Positions 47,904 through 60,000 are shown, counted from the first letter of the stretch. The stretch: 64,000 bases of DNA from Allacma fusca (GCA_947179485.1 OX359246.1:6820001-6884000), one strand, 5' to 3'. The notes: generated by a model from the sequence alone, not told the origin. A program made the numbers and translations.

Positions 47904-49665
47904 AAAAACTGTATTCTCTTCATATTTGAAAGCCACTGATGGTTTTAATTATACGGCTAATGTTAATTTTTTATTGAAATATTTCTTGCCATCAACATAT
48001 ACATACACGCATTTGGCTATATACATGTATTGTATATAACAAGACTATATATTAAAATGTTAACATTTTCATGCGTAACCCAATTCTACGACATACATTG
48101 TTACATCATATCCATACATCTTAACCAAGTGAACAATAATTACTATTTCTACTCAGCTCCCCTTAATACACCATGTGTTATCTTCATCTGTTAACAATTG
48201 AATTTTCACGAAACATTTGTACTTTGCTTCAATTCCTTGACGATTTTACTGAACGTTTCATAGTTATAGCGTCCCTGCAAAAGGTTTGAAAAAGAAATTT
48301 GCTAAATCGTAGCTGAATGGACCTAACCTCATTATAGGGGAAACGGGGGTGGAAAACGCTAGTAATTCTAGGGGGCTGTTATAAAAGGATTGTCTTTACC
48401 TATTTATAAATTCATCTTTGCTCAATTGTTTTAAGTCAACACACATCTTTCCATGTCTCATGGAATTAGCTCACAGAAATTCATCGGCACTCTGTTTTGT
48501 ATGAAGGTGGTTCCACACTTTATGACCCACTTAAATTTATTTATTACTCAAGTAACCACTCATTGTAAAGTAGCAGAGTATTTCCTCGGAGCATTTTGGA
48601 ATTCGATTCCTATACCTGCGTTCAAGGTACGGATTTTTGTAAACTTGCCTATAATTTTCGAGTTTTCCCGCTGAGTCTGATCTCCTTTTTGGGAATTCCA
48701 AAACAAATTCCATTCTCTTTTTTCAATAAATATTTCTGCTTAAAAGGTCAATATTTTTGAAAATGCCTGTTGTCAAAACAAATTCCCCGAAAAGAATTTG
48801 AATCTTATGACACTATATAGGATACATGCTTTTTTAACAATTTTACTACACCAATTCTTATTCTGTATTTGTAATCATTACACTTGTACTTTGGTATAAG
48901 TACGGGAATCTTACGGGGGTTTTGTAAAAAGTAAAATCCACTAGATGTTCATCGATACAACAAATAGTAATGGGCAATACGTAATAAGGGCTGAAACACT
49001 GCCGTATTTATTAACATCTTTAATAAAAATTCCACTTAGAGCATAGACAGGCGTAGATATAATTACTTGATTGGGTTTATTTTGTCAATAATCTTTCAAT
49101 TTAGAATTTGTGGGCAGGGAACGCTCACGAACCTTACATTGCTAGAAAAAAATTATATTGGGAAGTAACAATATTCTCCCGTTAGGAATTTAGGATGTAT
49201 TTAGGTTATGTGTTTGTGGTAATGGAAAATGCTTTGATAGACAAGGGTCAAGGATTATAGGGTTAGATATTTGCCTATGGATGAAGTTTATAAAGAATTG
49301 AATGAATGCATAATTAAATTAAGGACTTGATTGGAATTTAGAAGTGGTATTAGGTAAGGCAAAGCAATTGGAATAAAGCTGCCGTGTTGGAAGTAGAATA
49401 TGAAATTAGATAACACTGAAACTTGAGTTGAGAGGTGAAATCTGTGCGTAAATCTAGCTTAGGGAACTATTTTGAAATTTGGATCATGATACCACAATTC
49501 TTTTTATTGGTCATATTATAAACATGAACAAAAAAGCAATCCATACGTCACAGGAAAAATTTTCAGCATCTACGATTAGAGCAACCACAAACCAGATCTA
49601 AAATAAATAATTGCCTTAACCTCAACCCCTGTTGAATGGACAGATAGTTGTATCAATACTTGAGA
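47904..49665. other. Spacer between receptor copies A and B
   Basis: Parts around 48890-49040 match 61940-62110 in unit 2. No gene called; the frame at 48453-48674 has no motif. Confidence 0.45.
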
Positions 49666-51500
49666 ATGTTGAGCTCCGTGGATCTCAAAATTTATCTCCA
49701 CTTGCTCCAAATTGCTTCAAAACTGTATTCAATACCATTTGACCTCTGTTTGAAAGATGGAGAGCGGGTTCAACTGCGGAGGGGAGAATTAAAAAGGAAA
49801 ATTATTTTTATTGGGATTTTTTTGTGCGCAACTCTCCGAATTGGTATTAGCTTGTATCTCCTGCTTCTGAAAATGCCCGTTTACAATAACACATCAGCTT
49901 ACGATATTGCAGTTCATATTGTTTACTCAGTAGGGAATGCGTCCGCCATTATGATTCAATTTCTGTCGAATTTTTCCACGGCTGATGTTACTGTAACAAT
50001 TTTTAACCTTCCCTTCGTCGGGGAAGAGTGGAGCCCGAAGTTACCAGGTAATTTGGAGTTTACTCCAAAGAAATTACAATTTGCAAATAACTGGCATGTC
50101 TGTTTATTACAGTGAATTTCCTATATAGTGGTTTCCAAGGGAGTGGCAAATTCCTGCCACTATATAGAGATGCCACTATATGGTATTAATGGCTAACTAT
50201 ATACTATTAATGTTTATAACTAATAACAGGCTAAATATATTTATAAAATAATTTATTTGTACAGAATGCGTAAAACTATGAGGTATGCAAAGGTCAGTAA
50301 GTTTAAAATATTCATTAAATAATTATATATACCCTCACACTGGTAATACTGTAAGTAGTAGCAAACTTTTCAACTGCAACCTTACTTACCTAGCTAATTT
50401 TATGCCAACTGCCATTATAATTTTGCATGGCCGAGCCACCGTAACACATAATGGTGCCATTATAGAGGGAATACCATTATAGCGGGTGCCACTATATAGT
50501 ATACCTTTAACATTGCAAACCTCTAGGGAGGGTTTTTTGATGCCACTAAAGAGGAAATGCCATCTAAGAGGAAACCACTATATGGGAAATTCACTGTATA
50601 GTTCAATTGTTTGTATTAACAGGATTTGGACGCCTGTTTCAACCCAGTAAGAAGTACACGGTTCGAGAAAAATGTATAGTTGTATTACCAGGCCTCATTG
50701 TTTTTGCTTGTATATTTGTGGGCATTCTCATGACTACGTTCTGCAAAGACGGGCATCTGTTTCAGTTACTTCCGAATTCCTGGCAAAATCCAGGCACATT
50801 TACGCTTCTGTCGCTTGTAGAACTGTATGTTGTCTGGTTGAATGGGATCGCGTCTGTGCTGTTTCTCCTGAACTGCATTTTATTTTTTGAAAATGCTCAG
50901 AAGACTTTGAAGAAGGAAATTGATTCCTTAAGGTAAGATTTATGATCGAATCCATTACAGATAATTGTAGTTATGTGGGTTTTAAAGGTTTTTATTTCTT
51001 GAAAAACGATACGTCCCTTAATTAGGAACCTAGACTCAAGGAATTTGGATGTGGAGCAATGTATTTCACAATGCGTGAGGCATCAGCTACTTATTCAAGT
51101 ATTTAACGAGGGGTACAGTAGATTGACGTATGTGCTCAAAGTTGCCTTATTGTGCATATCAGTGACGCTGAGCTTTGCGGGCGTGAGAACAATTCCGGAT
51201 AATCCAGGATTTGGTGCGGCCCTGATTTTGTTGTCGTTGGTAACGCATTCCTCATATATTCTGTTCTTTGGGAACGCCTTTTGCTTACCGGAATATATGA
51301 TGACGATAAAGAGGGAATTGCTTCGACTGCTCAAGCCTGGTAAAATGTATGGACGGGAAATTCTCTGGCTGGAAAAACGAGTGGTTGGCATTGCCCCAAT
51401 CGGAATCGAAATTGGACAATTCCACAAAGCTGAAAGGGAATCCACGCCTTTATTTTTAGATTTTTCAGTGAGAGCCACCACATCTCTGTTAATTGTCTGA
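49666..51500 (+). CDS. Seven-transmembrane chemoreceptor-like protein, 388 aa, three exons (copy B, intact)
   Basis: Exons 49666-50047, 50623-50932 and 51026-51500, in phases 1 and 2; the 1167 nt close to 388 codons plus TGA. I chose the ATG at 49666 (MLSSVDLKIYLHLLQIASKL) because it aligns with the starts of the sister copies; the longer frame upstream opens only with TTG. Hydrophobic segments: FIGIFLCATLRIGISLYLLL and VHIVYSVGNASAIMIQFL in exon 1; VLPGLIVFACIFVGILMTTF and LNGIASVLFLLNCILFF in exon 2; LKVALLCISVTLSFAGV and LILLSLVTHSSYILFFGN in exon 3, ending TPLFLDFSVRATTSLLIV. Most likely a gustatory-receptor-like channel of sensory neurons. Intron 1 consists almost wholly of a 487-bp pogo-like element. 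It is the only complete receptor in the plus-strand cluster. Confidence 0.75.
50110..50596. mobile_element. pogo/Tc1-like TA-flanked element, 487 bp (copy 2), in receptor intron 1
   Basis: Ends CAGTGAATTTCCTATATAGT and complement, flanked by TA at 50108-50109 and 50597-50598. It matches the outer parts of the 871-bp copy at 16847-17717 closely but lacks about 380 bp of the interior. It occupies 487 of the 575 bases of intron 1 of the intact receptor, leaving the donor and acceptor untouched. Confidence 0.8.
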
Positions 51501-51860
51501 TAATTACAAAGTTATTGGTACTTTCTGTCTTAGTAATTACGTATGTGTTAAATGAGACATACATTTGCTGAAATACAAGTATCTGTTATATAGACATCCA
51601 TGATGTGGCAAAACTTGACTGCATTCATTGTGACAAATAAGTGTCGAGGGGATTTATGGTATCATGTAGCATTATTAATATACACTTCCGTGTAGCGCAA
51701 GAAGTTTTTACATACTTGTGTCTACAATTAAATTAATCTTAATGTAAACTGTAACATTTATTTACCTACCTTGTTTTACTTTGTAGTCCACTTTTTGAAA
51801 CCATCTTCATCTTGCTTGTTTTAAAAGACCAGTTTCACATCAATACAGCTAGTAAACATA

Positions 51861-52265
51861 CCGTAAAAACCCCAAAGATGGCCCCCGCCAACTTCCAAAC
51901 ATTAACCTAAACCCAGGCTATCTTTAGAGGCCCGGCTACCTTTAGGGGCCGGCCATCTCTACTAAATATAAAAGAGTAAATTACAAAATATGATTTGTTT
52001 TATGAAAAAATGTTTTTTAATATTTAGTTCTATTCCAGAATACTGATTGTAGCATAATGCGGATTCAGATGAATAGTCCAGATTGTCCGTAGAGTAAATA
52101 ACAACTTCAAAATTTAAACTGCATATATAGAAAAAAAACTATTGCATAAAAAACCAGGCCATCTTTGGGGGCCCTGCTATCTTTAGAGGCCGGCTATCTC
52201 TATATAAGTATGGGGTAAAACCCAGGCCATCTTTAGGGTCCCGGCCATGTTTAGGGTTTTTACGG
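51861..52265. mobile_element. TA-flanked MITE, 405 bp, word ggccatctttagg
   Basis: Ends CCGTAAAAACCCCAAAGATG and CATGTTTAGGGTTTTTACGG are inverted complements at 18 of 20 positions, flanked by TA at 51859-51860 and 52266-52267. Subterminal arrays of ccaggccatctttag and ggccggctatctc. The homologous spot in unit 2 (about 62334-62345) reads straight across acatgtgattgagacagcc with no element, an empty site. Confidence 0.75.
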
Positions 52266-52545
52266 TATGATTGTGACAGCCGAGCATCCTCAGGTAAGCA
52301 TTTACAACAACCCGCTCACAAAACTTGTATGGTTGTGCTACAACATGGATCCGTTGGAGTCGTGCAAAGACCACTTCACCCCTGGGTGACTTACTACAAC
52401 TGTTGTGCTGTATCCAGGGATGATTTTGAATTCAGTTTTTAATGCTTCTTTCAAACTCTTTAATGAGCAAAAATACAGGTCTACTAACTGGTCGATCTTA
52501 TAAGGAGAGCTCATGTCTCTGGATTAAGACAATACAATCATGAGG

Positions 52546-53511
52546 TAGTGCTGTAATATTCAACTCGTTTAGTTTGTACTTTTGTGTTGTTTTTTTCTGT
52601 AGTACAAAACAATATCCGTTTTCGAGGTACAAAACTAAAACAAAAACAATATGGGAATTTAAAAAAACAATGCAATTCCAATTGTATTGTTCCAAGGTTC
52701 TAGAAGACGCTAGAAATTCACTAAAGTGATTGTTGTCATAGAGTTCTAGAGTACACAGGGTTGGATCTGTGTAGTTAGAATCGTGAAAAAGTCGCAATAA
52801 ATGGGCATTGACTAATTATTGCTAAATTTACCTAACATCGCCGGTATAAAACATGCACCTACATTGGGCCGGTTAACGGTCATTACGGTGTCATGCGACT
52901 ATGAATACGCCAATAAAGTCAACCACAGGTGATTTACTACTAGTGACTCAGGCCAATTTGCAGGCCTGTAACATAATTTCCTAGCCGTTCAGGAACGCAT
53001 TATACTTACCAGTAATAAGTTAACTATTTCCCGTGTACACTTTTGTCACTCAATGATGTATATAAATGGGCTTGTGCTAGCAAAGCTTAATACTTCCAAG
53101 CTGCGTTCTGCAAGCTGTATTACACTTTATCATCCCCTTGCTAAGCTCCGTATTACACAAAAAATATTATGTATTCCTGTGTTAAGATCTGGAATGACCT
53201 ACCATCTGAACTCAGACTGTAAATTAAATTGTACTTTTCTTTTTATTCTAACCAAACGTCTTCTTGCAAATCGTAACTCAGATAATACACTTACGTATCT
53301 AATTTTGTCTATTATTCCTACATTTGGTAAACTGACAGCCTACTCTTGATAGTATATGTGAAATTTTTTGACTCTGTAGTGTCTGGAATGATAACCAATA
53401 CATGTATTGATCTCTTTGACAATGAAATAAATACCATAATAACAATAATTTAATTCAATTGAACCATGCATGTAGTTGATTATTCCTGGTATCATCTGTC
53501 ATTTCATCAGA
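52546..53511. other. Unique spacer between the two duplication units
   Basis: No gene, repeat end or RNA recognised. A 98-codon open frame at 53053-53349 has no motif. Confidence 0.4.
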
Positions 53512-56178
53512 GTGAGCGGGAGATATATTAAAAGTTTTAATAAATAACAGATAACATAGATAATGTTGTTATGGTTTGCTCAATATCTGAAAGTGCAACC
53601 CCTTTGATTACAGGAACCTGGACTTCTGGATTTAATTTAATGAAGCAACTTTTGTAACGACTGGATGTCGGATGGCGTACGTTATGAGTATGGTTCATCC
53701 AAGTAACGGTTACTACCCGTGTGTGCGTAGTTGTGCAATTGTAACACCAGGAAACGGTAGGATATGACGACTTGGTTTGATGTGGTATACTAGCATTTCA
53801 CCTGAACTATGCCTAGGGATTTACCAAAGTGCAACAACTCGTCGGCTTCATGGGTTTTGCATCTCTGCTATTACAGTTCGCTTGTACACTCGGAATGACA
53901 CCTTTACTTTTGTGCGTCATGCCATATTTGAAAAGTATAAATGGCATTTAACATTTAAAACTGGATTTCCATAAATGAATGGATATACTAAAGTTCTTAA
54001 CATCTGCATTAGGTGTAATGATAATTAGTCAGGAATGAATAATGTCCAATTCCAATACGGTCTGGAGTGGGGTATCTTGATAGGTACCCCTACGGAGGTC
54101 AAATTCTGTAATGTTAAATCCTTAAATCCCATTTAAAATTTGAATAATTCTTATAGATTGGGAATAAAAATTCAAAATTCCACCCAATAAATTAAGACGT
54201 CTACCCAAGTTTGAAGCGGAACTGGAGTAACAGAGTTGGTCAAAATCACGAAGACCACGAGTGGGAACATAAGTTCAGTAAATCCGTAGGGGACAGTTCA
54301 AGTGAAATGCTTGTTAGTGTTTTGTGTACCTGTGAGGATCACTGCTCGTTGTAATAAATGTACACAGGTATAACATATACGTATAATTACCAAATGCTCT
54401 ACTACGCTTACGTCGAAAATTACAAAGCTGACACTACTTTTCATTAATCAAACCTGTTTTCCTAGAGAAGTTGACAGGGATGGCTTATTTAGGTCAATTA
54501 AGAAAAGCAATCTAGAAAAACCGTACAGAATTAAGTAAACGTTGTAAACTATCTCTTCAGTTCGAATTCAACTCGGCGTCGAATTTCATTCCTACTGAAT
54601 AGATTGCACTCCACTGTTACCAAATTACTATGTTGACTGCTACAGAACTGCACTTATACCTAAAGGTCTTCACGGATCGGATTCTGGTCTCATCCGTATC
54701 CGATCCTATCCGATCCGGTAAATTCCGGATTTCAAAAACACCCATCCTATCCGATCCGAAAGAGTCGGATACCATTTTATAAGTATCCGTATCCGATCCG
54801 GAATGTTCGGATCGGATAAAATTTTCGGTCCGGTCCGTCGGATACATTTACGGATGCATCCGATTCGATCCGCGGATATCCGAACGTTACTTCAAGAAAC
54901 CGTAAAAAAGATATATCTTATATATTGAGCATGTTTCTAATTTTATCACATTCAAATCAATATGAAAATTTTTAAATCCCGGTGTATCGATAATTACCTC
55001 GTTAGATGCAAAACCAATTTTGCTTCCAAAAAACTGAAAACAAATAGATTATGCATTCAATATAATTGACACGGCTTTCCTTGATTCTTTTGTCTTGAAT
55101 ATTTTTCCACCAACTCTTTAAGTTCATGTTGGAAATAAGTACTAAAAAAATAATTAAAAATGTAACAACAAATTCACGAAGAATTTGAACAGTTGATGCC
55201 GGGTACGTTGCATGCGTGTATGGAGGACGAGAATTCTCATGAATGCATTAAAGTTTCAAATTAGAGGTGGGATTCGGGCTTGACTTCAGGCCCGAACCCG
55301 GAAGAAACCCGAACAAATACTCAATTAGCCCGACCCCGCCGGCCAACGGGCTAAATATTCGATATTCAACGTTTTATGCACTTCACATTTTGTAAAACTC
55401 GAACCCGTTAAAAACCCGGTCTCCAAAATATTTTACAACCCGAACCCGCTAAAAACCTGATCTTTAAATAGTTTTAAAACCCGATGAAAATCCGGCTTTT
55501 TAATAACAATTGAATGCGCTGTGAAACCTTTATTTACATATTCTATTTTATTTGCATATACTGTCCATCCCAGTGCTCGGACTGGGTACAGAAACCGTGT
55601 ACCCGTACCCATACTCGTACCCGAATATCGGGTACTACAAAATGCTGTACCTATACCCGTACCCATACCCGAGTACCCGGGTAAATAATTTCGGTACCCG
55701 TACCCGTACCTGAAAATACAATGTAGTACCTGTACCCACAATTTACCCGTACCCGTAATGTACCCAAAACCTGTACCCGTACCCGAGTATCTATTGTGTG
55801 TACCCGGGTATTACTCGGGTACTGGAAGTTTGGCCGATTTAAAATCCCCGAAGACATTATACTGCCCAGCTGAAAAATTTTAATTTGTCAATTTTTTGAC
55901 CTCCACGTGCCCGGGATTTTGGGAATTTTCCCTAGGCGTTAAAGACATCCTATTTGAATTTTTTGAAAAAATTATTTAAGGCATTTTGTGTTTTTTTAAT
56001 AAACACTGACGAAATTCAAATCCTACTACCCCAAAATAATAACTTGCTGAATGAAATGAAATGTGTTCTCGCTAATTGGAATTGGGACGGATTCTTTAAT
56101 ACTAAACTCTCCATAACTTGCTTTTCAACTTGGAGAACAAGAAACCATTTTTTTTTCGGATAATCGAACTCTGTGTAT

Positions 56179-57054
56179 TAGGGTTGGTCATACCGATATA
56201 ACGATACGATATTATCGTTAATATCGTCCAATTTGGAGGAACGATATGCTACGATAATTCTCGTATATTTCACACGATATATCGGGCTATCTTAATATCG
56301 TTCTAAGAAGGTAGGATCGTCAAAAATTGCATACTGTGGTCATCTGACGTATTTCGTGCCCTAGAAAGTGTCATCTGAACCGGAAGGAGTGGTCAAAACC
56401 GTTCAATTCAGTTCAGTAAAAATTAATTCATTTCATTTCATTTCAGTCAAATTTTTGAATTTAACTGAATCGAAAACAACGGTTTCCGCATGTTAACTTA
56501 AAGAATACGCTTTCTAGACACGAAAGCAGTATTTTCCAAGCGCACAACAGAAGGAAGTTAAACTAAGGGTACAGATCGTTACTTTTAGGATCTGGACAGC
56601 TTGTAAACGATAAATCTGTTGCTGAAATTTTTGGGGCAGAATGAATCGTTTGAACTTTCAAGGAAAACGATTCAATTTAATTCAATGTTATGAACTGAAT
56701 CAATCGATTCAGTTTCATCTTGAATTAAATCGAAAAATTAGTGAATTGAATTGAACTGAACCGAAAATTTCCAATTCAGAATTGGATTAGTCCGAGCACT
56801 AGAAGGAATGGTTAAACAGATATTTGGAAAAATGAATAAGTGAAATTGAAGCATTATTTCGGCTTATTTATATTGCTTATGTAACTTTTAATAAATTAAA
56901 TACTTATTGAATACTTTTACTGCTTAATTTCATTATTATTTCAATTTATATTGTATATCGTTTTTATCGTTCTACCATATCGTTATCGGGATTATTTTTG
57001 TGAACGATAACGATATTAACGATATTTCGAAAGGTAACGATATGACCAACCCTA
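56179..57054. mobile_element. Nest layer 4: hAT-like foldback element, word aacgatat
   Basis: Ends TAGGGTTGGTCATA and TATGACCAACCCTA are perfect inverted complements, flanked by ctgtgtat (56171-56178) and ctgtttat (57055-57062), seven of eight identical. Arms repeat aacgatat, atatcgtt and gttatcg. Inserted into layer 3. One mismatch in the target copies suggests that it is not very recent. Confidence 0.82.
56391..56801. mobile_element. Nest layer 5 (candidate): word gaattgaattgaa
   Basis: Inside layer 4 there is a block rich in gaattgaa, attcaattc and tgaatcgatt. Its right end, gtccgagcacta, resembles the hAT terminus of layer 3, and is followed by gaaggaat (56802-56809) against gaaggagt (56383-56390) on the left. 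The left end does not show the matching terminal repeat, so this layer is only probable. Confidence 0.4.
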
Positions 57055-60000
57055 CTGTTTATAGAAAATGTTATACGGAAAAATTGAGTTGATCATAATT
57101 TTTCCAAGTCAAATATTGCGGTTTCAGGAAATAAATGTGGGAGGCAATATTGGATATTCATTTTATATTACAGCTTTATAAAACAAACATTCGTAAACTG
57201 TCTTTCACATTTATGAAGCCCGAGACGGAGATTTTCAAAAAATGCAGGCAAAATAGGACTAAAATGCAACCCCATGGAAGTTTTGAACGCCAAGTTCAGA
57301 TGTCTGTCAAGTTCTTTTAACATCAAAATTATCAAGATTAATCAAAGGGACTGAAATATAAATATTGCGTGCAAGGAACGATATTTTTCATTCTAAAATG
57401 CTATAAGTATTCACCTCAATAAATACTCAAAGTGTCATAAATACCCAGAATTGAAAATGCTCAAATTACCTGCATAAAATGCCTTGGCGTTTTCAAATGG
57501 GCAACCCTGGGTACTTGTAACGTTAAGAAATGGATCTGCTAATACATGTATATTTATTCCGATCTTATCTCGTAATACGTCTTCAAATAATTGTAATGTT
57601 ACGCTCCCAATGAAGCTAATTAAATTGAATCCCAAGAACCTCCCTCTTGAAATTCTTCGTTGATGTGCTTCACTATTTAAGTCGATAAACAGATGATTTC
57701 ACTGACTCTACGCTCTATTTCTTTATTAGATTCCTTGGATAAGTTATTAGAAGCGTTAGATTGCAACTACCACGTAATCATAAATGAGACGAAGCCACTT
57801 GGCTCTGTCACTAACGCAAGTATCTGTATACTACGAAATAAGCAACTCCACGGTTGGTAGGTCTTATTGCTAGCCATAGCCAACCATTCCATCAGCAATC
57901 CTTGAAGTACCCAAAAATACTCGGGTACAGCACCCACGGGTACAGGCATTTTACACAGTGATACCCGTACCCATTGGGTACTACCCGATTGCCACTGAGT
58001 GAGTACCCATACCCATACCCTTACCTGTACCCACTTTATTGCCTAAAATCAAGAGTACCCGGGTAGTACCCGCGTACTTGCGAGTACGCAACTTCTGTAC
58101 CCGGTAGTACCCACACCTGTACCCGTACCCATTTACCCGAGTATTACCCGTACCCAGTCCGAGCACTGGTCCATCCCAATAAACGTGCACACACGGAGCA
58201 AAACTTAGCTCTGAAATTTTTTGAAGATAAACTATCAAACTTAAGGGATCGTTTCAAAATGTTTAAGCATGTGTACGTAGTAAATACAGTGAACCATTAT
58301 TTAGCTTTGGCATGAATATCCATGAAAGCAATGCTTGAACTCTGCGCAACGTCAAATATGCATGCCACCTATCCGTCCTAAATCATATTCTAGTAGAATT
58401 TGTAATTTGTGACCCGCCCGAAACCCGAACTGAAAAATAAATGCAGGCCCAAGCCCGATCTTAACCCGGCTTCATTGTTTTAGTGCAGCCCGAACCCGGT
58501 CGGAGCCCGACGTAAGTTCGTATTTGCAGCCCGAACCCGGCTAAAAACCCGGCCGGGTCGGGTTCGGGCCGGCCCGAATCTAATAGCCCGCTTCCTGGCC
58601 TCACCTCTATTTCAAATCCAAGAATCTCTCTACTATAAAATGCGTGACAATATGATAGCATTATTCCTCACGAGAGGGCTCGTCTAAAAGACGGATATCC
58701 GCCGGATCATCCGAAAACACAGAACATGCTCATCCTATCCGGTCGGATGCATTCATTACTGCATCAAATCCTATCCGAAATAAATACACGGATTCAAATG
58801 ATGCATCCGGTCCGCCATATGTTTGACGGATAGGATTAATTGTGTTTTCAATCCTATCCGAATCCGATCCGATCCGAATCCGCCCGGATCAATCCGATCC
58901 GATGAAGACCTTTACTTATACCTTCACTTGGTCAAAATAGCATCAAAATTGTACTTGATACCATTTAAACTTCATTTGAAAAATGAAGTTGAATTACGCG
59001 AAGGATCTAAAATACGTCGAACGATTTACACTAGGGTTTTCTCGTACGGATTTTTTCGAGTGGTTCTTAGCTTATACTATTTGGTTTTAAAAATATTTAG
59101 CAATGAAAAACCGTATATTCTGGATGTGGCTCTTCATTCCGTCGCAACAATTGCGTTTTCGTGCGTGGTACTGGTTCAAATTCAATCCTTCTCTTTAAGG
59201 ACGGATGTTACAGTTACAATATTTAACTTTGTTTTCTCCGGGGAAAATTGGTCCTCCAAGTGGGATGATAATAATGGTAGGAACGTAGTTTCTGATTTTA
59301 GCTAATTTAACAACAAGTGTGTGGGAAGTTTATCGGGGTTCACTAAAACATTCGTTGTGACGGCTCTCCTCAATAATAGTAAAACTCAAAGCTAGCGAGT
59401 AGGAAAGCGATCCGGGTTATCCTAATCAGTTATTTGTTGGTGTAGTTCTTTAGCATATTATAGCAAGTTATTATACAGAGATTTATGTATATCTTAATGG
59501 AAATACGCTCTGTATGATTAACAAAGCAAGGCCCGATTTCCCAGGCAAACAAGAAGTACTCAATGCGAGAAAGGTTCACCATTCTGTTACCATACGCAGT
59601 TGTCATCGTTTCTCCTCCGTTGGAGTTACTCCTGGCAATATTTTGTACACAGTTTCACTTGTACCAGTTGCTCAACAAATCCTTGCAAAACCCCATCACA
59701 TTTACTATACTTTTTGTACAGGAAGTCTACGTCGAATTCTTCTATATGATCACGAGCTTCATATTTTTTATGAACTGCCTTTTATTCTTTAAAAATATTC
59801 AAAGATCCCTTCGTCAAGGGGTTGGTTTAATAAGGTAAATTTATATACATATGCTGAATATTAATAATTATACCGTTTTAAGAAAGGAGTTCCTGATACT
59901 AGAGATTCGAGTTTTCTGTTATAATGTATTCATAGGATTTCCGTATAGAGCACCCACACCAGGTCCAGTCACCAGCGTGGAATGCATCTCACTTTGTGTG

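Larger units (their letters stand above)
44842..52545. repeat. Segmental duplication, unit 1
   Basis: Homologous in order with unit 2 (about 53512-62622). Both begin cagagtgagcgggagatata and end near tctggattaagacaat. The unit contains a receptor pseudogene, an intact receptor, a hAT-like foldback element (45035), a pogo-like element (50110) and a TA-flanked MITE (51861). Roughly 49.15-51.6 kb, with the intact receptor, has no counterpart in unit 2. Confidence 0.8.
55571..58168. mobile_element. Nest layer 3: hAT-like foldback element, word ccgtacccgtac
   Basis: Perfect inverted ends CAGTGCTCGGACTGGGTAC / GTACCCAGTCCGAGCACTG, flanked by the perfect 8-bp repeat gtccatcc (55563-55570 and 58169-58176). 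Arms (to about 55830, and from about 57905) are arrays of cgtaccc, gggtac and acccgagta. Its own sequence is about 1.7 kb. Inserted into the left half of layer 2. Non-coding. Confidence 0.92.
55262..58609. mobile_element. Nest layer 2: hAT-like foldback element, word cccgaacccg
   Basis: Ends TAGAGGTG and CACCTCTA in inverted orientation, followed inward by gattcgggc and gcccgaatc, flanked by the perfect 8-bp repeat tttcaaat (55254-55261 and 58610-58617). Arms are arrays of cccgaacccg and aaaacccg. Its own sequence is about 740 bp. Inserted into the interior of layer 1. Confidence 0.88.
54661..58914. mobile_element. Nest layer 1: hAT-like foldback element, word tccgatccg
   Basis: Ends TAAAGGTCTTCACGGATCGG and CCGATCCGATGAAGACCTTTA are inverted complements apart from a one-base gap, flanked by the perfect 8-bp duplication cttatacc (54653-54660 and 58915-58922), which is receptor coding sequence. 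Arms (about 54661-54890 and 58690-58914) are arrays of tccgatccg and atccgga. Its own sequence is about 900 bp; the rest is nested insertions. The unbroken target is visible in copy A as ctatacttatatcttcac. Confidence 0.9.

Noticed and set aside
49648-49665. Longer N-terminus for receptor B
   Set aside because: The upstream extension begins with TTG; the ATG at 49666 aligns with the starts of the sister copies.
55433-55857. Protein frames in the nested elements
   Set aside because: Products of the cccgaacccg and ccgtacccg words; no start context or domain.
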